Positions 14,447 through 25,808 of a stretch of DNA of 64,000 nucleotides are shown piece by piece; the first letter of the stretch is position 1, and each line of letters starts with the position of its first letter. The notes beneath the pieces are model-generated. The model was not told where the DNA came from, searched no databases, and saw only the letters and a list, made by a program, of their open reading frames with translations. This stretch comes from Lepraria neglecta (lineage: Eukaryota; Ascomycota; Lecanoromycetes; Lecanorales; Stereocaulaceae): the NCBI GenBank assembly GCA_033220425.1, contig CM065646.1, forward strand, positions 2,921,501 to 2,985,500, read 5' to 3'. The translations under genes and the position numbers were made by a program.

Positions 14447-16408
14447 CTTTTCCTATTAAGAATACTAACCTGTCGGCCAGGCGTAGCTCGTATAATAATT
14501 TCTTCTTTCGGGTTAGTAAGCCGCTTGAGTCTACTAAGTTCCTTGAGATGAAATTTCCTGTAGCTCCGCTATCTATTATCGCTACGGTCCGCTATCTATT
14601 GATATTCACTAGTATAATAATATGAGTGTGGTATTAGGCGGAATATAATTGTTGTTTAGGGAATAACGTATTAATCTCCTTATACTTCCCCGTAGTATAA
14701 GAGATTATTCTTTTCTCTGTAATAGTAGGAAGCCGTATACTTCCTTTATACCCTTATACGGGATATATTTATTATATAAGTAGCTATACTATAGTACTTG
14801 GTTGTAAGCTCCTCTCTTGAAGACTTTAAGCGAGTTATTTCTTTCTTTTTCCTACTTCTCTATAAAGTATAGGAAGTAGTAATACTTCCTCTTACTTGCA
14901 AGATACTACTAGTATCTATCTTCCTTATACTTATACTACTATATCTCTCTATAGTAAGCTTTCTTAAGTAGGGGTACCGTGTATTCTTCTGCTAGACGGC
15001 CCCTTTCTTCTCTATATACCGAATAATCGGGTAATATACACTCAGTATATAGAATCTCGCTATATTACTAATATTCCCTATCGTATTAATAGTCTTATAT
15101 AGGTTCGTCCTATTTGGGTTTTATAGATAATTACTTATTTAATTTACCTCGTACTTTGCTTTCGATTTTGTCGAAGAGTTTATATTTATCTTTATCCGAT
15201 TGAGGTTCTTTGATTTCTAGTAATTTTCCTTCTATTTAGGATATAGTAGATCTAGGTTCGAGTATCGATACTAGCCTCTCTAGACTAGCTTTCCGCTGTT
15301 CCTAATCCGTCTCGTATTATTAAGATCTATTACTATCCCTATAGTAATATCTCTATACTTCTTTATTAAATTCCGATTCGAAGGTATCGTCTTCCGAATC
15401 CTAATCTAATTCTTTTATATTATAGAGTAGCTATATTTCTTCGGAGTTTTCCTCGTTGTCTAGAGGTCCTCCTTCTATTACGTTAATCTGCGGTCGGTAT
15501 ACTATATTCTTCGACCTGTAGTCTCTAGCTATATAGCCCAGTTTGCTATAGCTATAGTAAGTAATTACTTTCTTTCCCCCGTGCTACTTTTTCCCTTTAA
15601 AGTTTCCTTTCTTCTTTCCTATCTAAATAAAGTTAATCTCTATTAGCACTATACTATAGTAAGTATTATATTCTCCGTAGTCTTATTAGTAATTCCTTAT
15701 TTTCGAAAAGAATCCCTTATATCGGGTCCCGCTAACTCCTCTATTATACTACTTTTCTATAGATTATTCGAATAGCTTATTATCAATCTTAATCGCGTTT
15801 TCTATAAGTCCGTCTAGAGTATTAATTACTCCTCCAAATCTTATAAGCTTATCTTTAATATTGTCTTTAAGGCCTTGATAATATATCGTTATTAGTATAT
15901 TATTATCCTAGCCTATTTTAGTAGCATATATTTGAAATTAAGTTGAAAACTCTAACGCTGACTTCTTCTACTTTATATACTAAATAATATATATTACTAC
16001 GTTTACCTTGTTAGAAGGTCTGAATATACGGCGGATTTCGACTATAAACTTTGGTATACTCTCTATCTAAGATTTAATATCGCTGTCTTCGTCGTTATCT
16101 TCTATATACTTCCTTAGGAAAGGTTCGACCTACTTTTAGGCTCGCCCTCGTAGGTACAATATGGCGAAGGTAGTATATCTGGTTACTAGAAGCAAGTCTC
16201 CCTGGAATAAAAGGTATAGTTGTACTTGTATAAGCTATGGCTCAAGCTTATCCCTGTCTCCGTAGTATAGGTCTGGTACTGTAACCTTGATCCTTTTTCC
16301 AGATCCTTCGTCTATAGTATAGCGTCTCTGGCCAGTAACCGTTAAGGTACTTAGGGTAGGGTTTCTGCCTGAAGTTGTTGAAGAACTTATCCCTTAGGGT
16401 GTTCAAAG

Positions 16409-16817
16409 TGTTATAACCCATGTCTGATCGTTTACCTAACGGTGCGATAACTAGGTATAGGTGGCGTGTGTCTTATGCTTCTGTGGGAGAGGAGTCACTC
16501 AGGTAGAATAGCAGTCTTTGTGGTAGTAGGTAGTTAATACGTTCTATATTGATAACTAGTAAAGTATAGTGCAAGGAGTACCAGGAAGATTAACCAAGTT
16601 GAACACGCTGTTCCAAACAGTAGGCAAAGCCCCGTATATATAGACATAAGAAATCCTGCCAAGTACTTCTTGATCGCTTGATCGCTCAGCGCTCTAGCGC
16701 TCATTATTCCTGATCGCTTGATCGCTCAGCGCTCCAGCGCTCATCGCTTTAGCTGCCTATCCTGTCTATAGTACCTTGTCCTACAGGACAGTCCTATCAG
16801 AACCAGTGGTTCTAACA
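16409..16817 (-). repeat. 5' LTR of element B (inverted relative to A)
   Basis: Reverse complement of the A LTRs: on the plus strand it opens with TGTTATAACCC and closes with TCTAACA. About 409 bp. Its GCGC-rich inner part differs from A: a motif containing TTGATCGCTCAGCGCT occurs twice in tandem (about 16670-16745). The junction at 16817/16818 passes directly into LINE sequence. Confidence 0.88.
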
Positions 16818-17790
16818 ACCTTCCCTGATAGCTAAATTTGCTTGTTCTACTATTCTATATTCTACTATAAGAGACGCTATCTACTAACCCTCTTTAGGCC
16901 TGTTAAGATATCCTAACCACATAATATCCAGTTTTACTGTGTCCTTGTTTTGAGTCTTGATATACTCTATTCCTTTTTCTATATCTGTCACATTAAGATC
17001 TTTAATCCTTACCCTATATACTAGTACTCTATATATCTATACTACCGCTTTAGCTTTCTCGCTGAAAACCGATATCTATCCTTCCTATTCTCTGAGCTTC
17101 GTCGCTTCTTCTTCTATAGCTGTAGTAATTACTATATCTCCGCTGGGTAGAGTTCTTGCTACCCTGATGTCTTTAGTACTAATATTGTTATTTCTAATAT
17201 ACTAGTTAACCTTTTCTACTAGCGCTCGTGGTTCCTTTACTGCGTTCGCTTTAGAAGCTTCTTTATCGTTTATCCTGACGATAATCTCTATATTCTTATT
17301 ATATAGTGTAGGTAGAATCTATACTCTACCGATAGAGGAAGAGGGGGAGGAATAAGTAAACTGGCTGTCACGGAGCCTGCTGGCCACTCCGGCCTATAAT
17401 GATGTAGTAGCTACGCTGTTCGTTGTGTAGGATCCCGCTGGTTGGTTCTTGAGGATAGTAAGCTTTTCGTCCATAGTATTATCTCTGGTGGTTATCTCTC
17501 TGGCTAGTTTTCTGACCTCATCCAGTACCGTTTGGATTCTAGGTTCCTGAGTCGTTTGTTCCGTAAATGCTACTAGGGCTTATAGTACTTCTTGGAGAGT
17601 ATTTGAGGGAGGTTTCTGTCTATTAGCAATATGGTTTAACCCGGTGTTTGCTGCTTGCCGTAGCATGATTACGTGCTCCTTATAGTCTGTAGGCATTTGG
17701 TCCTATACTGGCCAACGCGTCTTTTCCGTTATGACTGGGGTTAATTGGCAGTAAGACCCCCGCCAATTAGTTGAAGAGGTGACCGTTCTG
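16818..17790 (-). mobile_element. Tad-like LINE, ORF1 (gag-like) part, RIP-degraded and split by B
   Basis: The minus strand from about 17770 down to 16818 reads as a degraded ORF1 of the fungal Tad-type non-LTR family. It begins with a helical region around 17700-17450, then a low-complexity linker. A conserved segment follows around 17190-17120 (VARTLPSGDIVITTAIEEEA), typical of the nucleic-acid-binding ORF1 of fungal LINEs. Several in-frame TAG stops replace expected Gln/Trp codons, as RIP produces. The frame stops at the LTR of element B, so the zinc-knuckle part, the reverse-transcriptase ORF and the 3' end are missing from the window. The 5' end lies at about 17770-17820, next to host sequence. 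Confidence 0.72.
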
Positions 17791-18021
17791 AGCCGATAGA
17801 CGTGTTAATATTACGTGTTTAACCAAAAATCGATTTCGAGCGTAGGTGGAAGTTTTTCCCGCCCGTGAGAGAGAAAGGCGAAAGGTAGACCGACTCGAAC
17901 AAGATATCCCACATCAAGCTAGCGTAGCCCTAATCCAAAACCCCCCAATATTATTTACATTCTCCAACCCCACGCTCCCGACCACCCACCCAGTCTCTTT
18001 GTCTCCTCTGCACCACACAGA

Positions 18022-19140
18022 ATGGCGCCCACAGCCCAACCAACCATCCTTTCCCCCTCCGAGCTCTCCTACCTATATACCTCCCTCTCTCTCAACCCTC
18101 CCATCCGCCCAGACGCCCGCTCGCCGACTTCATTCCGTCCCTTAGTCGCAGAAACAGATCTCCTACCTACAGCAAACGGGAGCGCGCGGTTATGTTTTGC
18201 TGATGGGACGGAGGCGATTGTGGGGGTTAAGGGGGAGGTGGAGCGGACGGGAGGTGTGGGTAAACAAATTGGTATAAGAGAAGATGATGTGGAAATGGGG
18301 GGGATTGAGGGAGAAGAGGGTACAGGAGGGGCAGGGGGTGAGGATTGGTGGGTGGAGGTTACGGTTGATATGCCGGGCCAGAGAGATGATGATGCTATGG
18401 TTGTGTTTTTGGCTCAGATGATACACGAGGGCTTGGTTGCGGATGGGGGACTACGGGCTCGACTTGTGATCAATCGAAGATGGCATTGGCGGCTGTATAT
18501 TGACGTACGTTCCTTGCTTCCCTCTCAATTGTCTGCTCCCACCCTCAGCAAACACAATTCTATACATGGATGCTAACAGAATTTCTTACAGATCCTCCTC
18601 CTCTCGCCACCCCATACCTACCCCCTCCCCCTTCTCAGTCTAACAGCACACCTCGCGCTCCTCTCAACGTGTCTACCTGCCCCAGTGGCTGGGTTAGAGA
18701 AAGATGACGATCCAATATTCAACGATGACTGGGACGCTGCGATACCACTCTACCCGTCTACTCCACCTTCTTCAAAAGCGAAGGCAAACTTATCTGCGGC
18801 ACGCCCACCAATCACTTTACTAGTTATTAGTGTGGGCGACAACATCTTCTTCGACCCCTCCCACGCCGAACTAGCTGTCGCAGACGCCGTGGTCGCTGTT
18901 ACGGTCGCCTCTTCCCCTTCCTCTACCGACGATCTGAACTTACTAGCCGTGCGGACCATTGATCCACCAAGTCGGCTCTCTTCGTCTGCTGCAGAGATGG
19001 GTCAGGCTGTAGAGGAGGGAGCCTGGAAGCCCAAGAAGGGAGGCATGAGCAGGACCGTGTTGAGGAAGATGGTAGGGATGTGTGTGGCGCGGGGTGGAGT
19101 CGGAGAGGAGGTGTTGGGGGGTTTGGAAGGGTTTACTTGA
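18022..19140 (+). CDS. RRP42: Exosome complex subunit Rrp42 (RNase PH-like)
   Basis: Two exons, 18022-18504 and 18592-19140, joined over an 87-bp GT-AG intron (donor GTACGT, branch-like TGCTAAC, acceptor TTACAG), give 343 aa in one frame. The N-terminus has the family signature: LSPSELSYLYTSLSLNPPIR, then RSPTSFRPL, ETDLLPTANGSAR and FADGTEAIVGVKGEVE. The second exon supplies the rest of the RNase PH fold, including VGDNIFFDPSHAELAVADA. Rrp42 is a structural, catalytically inactive member of the hexameric ring of the nuclear and cytoplasmic RNA exosome. Between residues of about 74 and 111 lies a Gly/Glu-rich insert (VEMGGIEGEEGTGGAGGED) that looks like a surface loop. The gene starts only about 200 bp from the transposon block but is intact. 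It is convergent with the kinase gene at 20236-22814. Confidence 0.93.
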
Positions 19141-20235
19141 AAGGCGTACGGCTTCGAAGGGCTACATTCATGGATGATATTGGTCTACCGAGAGAGACTT
19201 GGGAGATATCAGGAACACCAAACTCTGCGTAAGAGAGGGGAAAAGCCGCTTCGGCAAATATTTCCACAGTGGGCTGGAAAGTCACTTCGCGAAGTGTTTT
19301 AGACACGAAGACCGAAAGCGGATATGGTTGTTTCTCAAACAGGAGGCTCGTATAGGATGGGCTGAATTGAGGGCCTAATCCGATAGTCCTAGCTCAGAGC
19401 AAATCCGGGTCAAACAATATGTAGGTGCGAAAATCATCACACAATTTGACTTGCGGATGCGGATCAAATAAAATTCATCATAGACCCAATTTGGCTTCGA
19501 ACAAATACTGTCTGGGTGAAGTTAATATTGTGATGAATAAGGACATGCACAGATTGGGAAATTTGATGACTAACAGATCGAGGAGAACATGCACGCATTG
19601 GGAAATTCAGTGATTAGATAAAGGCTCTCATTGTTTTTGGTATTTACAAGCCTGCTAAGAATAGCAGGCGTCCATCTCTGCTTCAGCTCTCGAGATGGTC
19701 TCTTTTCTCCCCTCTTCCTCTTTCTCTTCCCCCACCTCCCCTTCCACCTCCAAACGTAGGTTCAATACGATTTGATACAAGATGCCACCCCAGTTCCCTT
19801 TGCTCCGATAAAGATAACGAGAGATAAGCAACCTTGTAGCCACCCCTAACGATAGGAAAGATCTCTTGAGCGAGAGAATGAGCGTAGATGCATAGCGGTT
19901 TGGAGCACTAAGAATTATATGAATAAGTTTTACGTTGGCAAATGGCGCTTGCGCAGCTAGCCTAGTATAAGTCTATGAGGGCCGCTTGGGGGTATGTGGC
20001 GAAGAGAGCAAAATATTAAGTTCCGTGATAGATGGGATCGTTGAGGGCCGGGATCATCGTCGGAGGCTGTGTTGTTGTTTTGGGCCTGGTTGGCCAGCAA
20101 GCAGGCTTTTGGTTGTAATGGTCTATGAACAGAGAACGCTGATAAAGCTGCATCGGTGAAGAGGCAGGTCGGAGCGCGAGAATAGTGTACAGTAAACGAC
20201 ACGCGTGTGTCATTCGTAAATCGCTGTTGATGAGC
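19141..20235. other. Intergenic, convergent 3' ends
   Basis: About 1.1 kb between the stop codons of RRP42 and the minus-strand kinase gene; it must hold both 3' UTRs. Only short unconvincing frames occur. I see no tRNA, repeat or conserved motif. Confidence 0.6.
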
Positions 20236-22814
20236 TTAGTGGTAGACAGAACCTGCGGCGAAGATGCTCGCTGCAGCAGAAGCAGCCCATTCATTTTCCT
20301 CGTAAGGCGGCGTCGGAAATCTCGAATTGGGTGCCTGGTTCGGTCGTTGCTTGGAGACGTTGAGGGGTGAGACTGGTTCCGCCATGATGTTTTGGTCGAA
20401 CAGTATGCCATTCCTCTTGGCTGATGGCGACGGAGTCGGATAAGGGTTCACTGCAGCCATGTTCGTGGAATTTTGCAATGGCTGCCGTGATAATCCCCTC
20501 AAGTAGTCTTGTTCCTCAAGCTTGCTCCGTCGGTCCATCCGTTTAGCCGCGGTTTGAGCGCTGTTAAGAGCTTCGTGAAGAAGTTCATCCTCTTCGTCCG
20601 GCGTGTCGTACATGTGACTTGGATGCGTCGAGCGATGAAGTGCTCGCCTCGTCCGACTTGAGATCGGCGCACCGTTGGCACCCGTGAAACCTGCCGAGTC
20701 TAGACATGGAGAACTCGCACTCTTCGATAATGGCGGATGACGATCGAGACCGTTGTTCACACCAGCAAGCTCATGTTGGTGCTTATGCGAAGATGGCGCT
20801 TCGGGTGAAGGCGAGAGTGGCTCAGCACCAGTTCGGGCTAACTGCAGTGCCTTATCGACATCGTTGAAGCTCTTCTTCAGGACCGAGTCCATATTCGAGT
20901 CAACCATCATTGATGAACGGTTGCTTTGCCAAGGGACACACCCTGCGTTGGCCTCAATATCATCCACGGTGGGTGAGACTGGTGCCGTGGGCTTTCCAGA
21001 AAACCTGCGGGCTCGTTTTCGGAGATGAGAGAAGAAGCCTTCTTTCTGTTCGCTGGTAGGCGAGATAGGTCCTCTTTGCCCGTTCAAGGCACGCTCAGCT
21101 TCTTGACGGTGGTAGTCGGTATAGTGACTCCCATTCGAATGAACTGATAATTGTCGACCGATCTTCTTCGATGTCTTGGTGTCCGTTGTCAAGTTCGCAT
21201 TAGCGGCTTGACCAGCAGCATTTTTCGTAGGATTGTTGTGTGCTTGCGCATTCACGCTGTCTGAGAAGGGCGAGATCGGTCGGATAGAAGGCAGTATTGG
21301 CATGGGCGCCGCATTTGTACTCGTACCGTTGGTCCAGGTGGCACGCTTGCCGGCGAAGGGCCGATATTTAATTGTTGGAGGGGTCGCGGCCGAAGCATCG
21401 ACGTTGATTGTGTTGGCATGGATTGGAGAGGGTCGGGGTGAGGCTACTTGAGTCTGTGTGACGTGTGCTGGTACTGCTGGCGAAGGGTCTCGGATGAGAG
21501 ACCTCCTGAACCACGACGGTCTGCTCGAGTAGGCAGGGTTCTCGTTAGAGTCCCGGGAGGTGTTCGTCTCAACATTTGACTGCTTCTTCCCAAGGAGACG
21601 GTTAGAGCTCGATGATTTTGGTCGTAGAGGATCAACCGCATCGGCGAAGTACTCGTGCCTCATTGCTTCGGCCGATGTTGGTCGATTGCGAGGATCCCAC
21701 ATCAGGCACCAAGTGACGAAGTTGCTCAAAGCAACCGGCCACTGAGGTGGTCGAAGAATAGTCTCCATAGAGTGAGGAGCCATCTGAGAGATGATTAGCA
21801 AGCCGAGTCAGAAGAAAGCTTGGACGAAAGCCATACCTTAGGGAAAGAAAATCCCAGCTTCTGTGCCAGTCTAGTACCCTCCCTCCAGTCCCCACCGCCA
21901 ACTTTGTTGCCATTTTTGTCGTACCAATTACCAGGTGACCCCATGATCTCACATACTCTCCACACCTGATCAACCTCATTGCCGCCCGGGAACAAAGGCT
22001 TGAGATTAGCAATCTCTACGGCCATCGCACCAATAGCCCAAATGTCGACCGGTGCCGAATATTCCCCTGCTCGGAGCAAGACCTCCGGCGCACGATACCA
22101 TCGGGTCGAAACGTACGTCGTATAAGGGTGGTGCGAATGCGTCTCGCGAGCTAAACCGAAATCTGCGATTTTGATTGTGTACATAGGTGGGGTGGCAGGA
22201 GGTGTGACGAGCGCAGAGTATCTCCTGAATGAGTTATTCTGTTCCAGAGCAGCTGAAGTGGACACCAAGATGTTCTCTGGTTTGATGTCGCGATGGAAGA
22301 ATTGATGGTTGTGGATGTGATCGAGACCTGATAGAATCTGGAAGAGTATGCTCTTCACACTGCTGCCATCCAAGCATCTGTGGTCGCGTGCTTTCATGAG
22401 CTGGTACAGATTTCCGTCCATGTGTTCCATACAGATGTGGAGCTTCTTCGACGTGGGGTCGAGGAAGATGTCGAGTGCGGGTACCAAATGAGCATGGATG
22501 GGTAGTGAGCGTAAGAAGATGACCTCTCGAAGTTCAAGGCACGGCACGTATGATTCGAACGTCTTCTTCACCGTCTTGATTGCAACCTGCCTGCACGTTA
22601 GTCGCGGACGAAAATTGGGCAGCCTTGGAACACGTACCAAAGTTCCTCGTCGAGCGATGTGAGCTCCTGCTGTTCGGACACGAGCGAGAGCCACGCTACC
22701 GAAGCTGCCATCGCCAATCTCTTTGATAAGCTCGAACCTGTCCTCCAAGCATGCTGATGACAAAGGTGCACCGTGTGATGACTGTCGAGGTGGATATTCC
22801 TGTCCGAGCGCCAT
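20236..22814 (-). CDS. imeB: Ime2/ImeB-type (RCK family) Ser/Thr protein kinase
   Basis: Three exons on the minus strand: 22814-22638, 22586-21837 and 21783-20236, with GT-AG introns of 51 and 53 bp, give 824 aa. The kinase domain occupies about residues 26-390: glycine loop GDGSFG (34-39), catalytic Lys63 in VAIKTVKK, FFHRDIKPEN (HRD 157-159), DFG at 201-203, and a TTY activation motif (215-217) before STRWYRAPE. The T-x-Y motif and the overall resemblance point to the Ime2/MAK/ICK (RCK) group, between MAP kinases and CDKs. The long C-terminal half is Ser/Pro/Asn-rich and looks disordered. In yeast Ime2 drives meiosis; in Aspergillus ImeB represses sexual development in a light-dependent way. 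The role here is inferred from family. The first intron is a multiple of three, so its retention would not shift frame. The symbol follows the Aspergillus name. Confidence 0.88.
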
Positions 22815-25808
22815 TGTAGCAAGTATTGAAGTTCACCGTTGGAGACGAGTCAAGCTTTCCTCCTGCGGATAGTGACAGGTTTCTATGCTTGATGGAACAA
22901 CCGACGTATAGACTTGGTCCAGTCCAAAGCTTCCAGCGTCCCAATGGTTGTGTGCTATGATCACAAACAACTTATGCTTGCTCAAGGTCCTCCAAAACTG
23001 CTGTAGTTTTCGATTGGTTCCCTGCTCTTTCAGACTGATTGGTAACACTGCGCATGAGGATGCGTCACGAACTAGCTTGCTTTGGTGTCATTGGTGCCAA
23101 TGAGAGCTCTGGTGGAAAAATGAGGCTATGACGGGGCTGTTTTGAGTGGGCAGTGTCCAATTGTTCGACCTCCAGCGCAAGCTTTGCTATCGCTCACACG
23201 TAACTTGCTGGGCCAGAATGGAAATGGCGGGGCTTTTATCGTTTTGTAGTCCCGGCAAGGGTTTGGAATTGAGCGCCGTTGTTGCTGTCAACCACGCGTA
23301 GACCTGAGGAATGTTGACCTGCCGCCTGTTCCATATGACGTTGCTTTTTCGTCTGAACCTCCTCTTGTATTATTGTAGATATTTCGCGATCGTGAAGTAG
23401 TTCGGAAGGAATGAAGAAATTCTTTGTTGGATGCGTAGGAGTTGGAGCTGATCTGACAATTATTTACGGCCTGTCAGCGTCAAGGTACCATGCGGGTTCG
23501 TTGGAACACAGGGTAATCGGGACGCACAGATTATAAAAGAACGAAAGGGAAATGGAGCGGTGAGATTTGTGGAAAAGAGGGTCAAGGCATGATGGGAGTG
23601 AGGGTGAGGATGGATCGTGCCCATTATTGGCATTGCAGGGGGAGCAATGGGAGGTGAGCTAGGGCGTGATGTGATGAAACCAGGGCGGTCTCTAATTAGA
23701 ATCCTTTTTGGGCCCGCCCCCCGCGAAAAAGCTGCGCAGAAACGTGGTTATCCACCACAGGATGGAACTAGGCACTCTAGTTGACTCTAGCTAACTGTCC
23801 TCCACCCGATCTCCCACTAAGCCACTAAAGCTACAATCTATAAAGTATACTAGGAGCATGCCCAATCGAGTCAGCAAGGGCAACGCTTTCCATCACGGAT
23901 AGCGTCGACTCTGTGCTCATCAATCGTCTAGACCTGCGCTATCAAGTAAAATGATTCACTAAATGTTAACCACCTGTCGCTCCCTTGAGCCCCTTACGGA
24001 TTTCCATTCAGAGAGACAAGACATTATTGATCAAATGCCTCAATAGCAACAATCGCCACATTGCGCTACTGCCATATGCGCAGTCGGGCAGTAGCATGAA
24101 AAGGGAATGAGTTTCTGCAGAAGGATGCAGCAGACTGATCATCATGTGCTGACGACAATACATCGCCTGCGAGCCGATGTCACTGCGGCTTTTTGATGGG
24201 CTTGCCCTTGGAGATTATTTTCTCCTTTTTCCTTTGACTGCCGGATCGGCCCTGGGCCGGCAACTGCTGCTGGTCGACCGCTATCACAAATCGAGATAGA
24301 AACCCTGTCCCTGGAAAATGTTGTTTATCTTGGCAATTACACTAATGCATCCTTGTGAGATTGTCTGTTCCTGACTATCCAATTGGCGGGACATGGATTG
24401 GAGTGCCGGCGACGAAGCTCATTGGTTAGAGTTACTGTCAAATGGGACGGGCTTGTCGGGGAGTAGCGGGATCCCACCAATCTGGACGTTGGAAGGTTTT
24501 GGAAGTCACCAGTTTGAATCCATCGTTGGCGATCATCTTATTACCTTTGGGAGCGTGTGCTGATCTCCGTTGAGGGTCTTCCGCTGCTCTATCTGTGACA
24601 GCTGCGCATTACTGAATAGTTGTCCGTATTGCCGTCGCGGTCATCGATGCCGTCAACGACGTCAATGCTGAATCAAACCATGTCTTTGTAGAACTTTTTA
24701 GGCTGCATAAGCTTGACGATCGCTCCAAGGACCAATGTGTCTGTGCCCAAAGTGACGAGACACCAAGCGAAAGGCGGGGGAGGTTTCAGAGCTCTATTAC
24801 CACCGTGAATGGCTCTTCAGGCGAGTTTGGATCAAGCTATGACGAGTAGAGGGTGATGTCAAATTGGAGTGCAGCAGTTGGAGACATTGGGAGCCAAAGT
24901 GAAAGCCATCGGCAGCGGATTCATACAATTACCAGACGGGTAGAAACTAGTCTGCACCTTGATACTCCGCGCTCTAGCACCCACAGAAATGACTTGAAAC
25001 GAGCATGGGTGGTTGAGTACCTGTACATTTCCTCAAATGCGTGAAGCAAGTCGTATCAAAGAAAACCCGCATCACAAATCTCAATTGACGGGATCCTTGC
25101 GTATTCACTTCGTACTGCAAGTCATCGCCCGGACGCGTATGAACACATGATCGTGCTGCAGCTCGCCGTCGGCTTTGTTCTCAACTTGAAATTGAAACAA
25201 GCGAGCATGTAGCAGCGATGCTCTGCAGTGAAATGTGATCCTAATTGTCCTTGTGAAGGGATGCTGCCAAGAACTTCCGTCCATAATTTGTGGGTAGTGG
25301 TGGTGTGTCAAGGTTTGAGGAAGTGAAGTGAATGTGCCCGTGTGAAGTTGGGATGTCAACACCGAAGACGGCAAGCATCTGCCACTCAGCAACTTCCTGC
25401 TTCCTCACAACATATGTCTTCTACCAATCCACCCACCTCCAATTCAATCTTCCCCCACCTTCCAGCATGCCCTCCTAGCCCTCCTACTGACATCCACAGA
25501 CGCCTACAATTTGACTCTTGGTGCTGCTTCAGCAACCTGGCAAGCTGAGGTGGTTGCTCTGACCCCATTTGACACAACACCTCAAATTACCGATTGCAGC
25601 CCCGCAATCAAGTCATATTCACACCATTCATTACAACAATCTACGCTTTCCCCCATCAATCTTCGTCATCCTACATCGACTTCATCTACATCCACCCTCC
25701 AACCTGCAAACAACACCTTGACCTCTACCTCAAAGACAACTACATCCGCCAGCAGCCTTTGGCAATCTCAATCCTGATCTTCAGCAGAAATTGCTCTTCA
25801 CCAGAACC
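22815..25808. other. Long shared upstream region of the kinase and Stc1-domain genes
   Basis: Nearly 3 kb between two divergent start codons. Several short ATG frames precede the kinase start on the minus strand (for example 22598-22822 overlapping it, and 22833-23048), which could act as upstream ORFs in a long leader. GC content is host-like and I see no transposon remains. No specific binding site can be supported by eye. Confidence 0.5.

Larger units (their letters stand above)
5318..16817 (-). mobile_element. Gypsy LTR element B (minus strand), interrupted by A and truncated here by C
   Basis: Read on the minus strand, B starts with its 5' LTR (16817-16409), then a gag-type region (16408-14451). 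It is interrupted by element A (7905-14446) and resumes with protease/reverse transcriptase/RNase H/integrase-like sequence from 7904 down to 5318. There the homology ends at element C. The two halves of B match consecutive parts of A around 10280 in A, which proves the interruption is an insertion. The rest of B should lie left of the window if C inserted into it. Broken many times in a RIP-like way; same family as A. It is itself inserted in a LINE ORF1 at 16818. Confidence 0.85.

Noticed and set aside
17846-18145. 99-codon frame just upstream of and overlapping the RRP42 start
   Set aside because: Low-complexity Pro/Ser content, different frame from RRP42, no domain; probably leader sequence.
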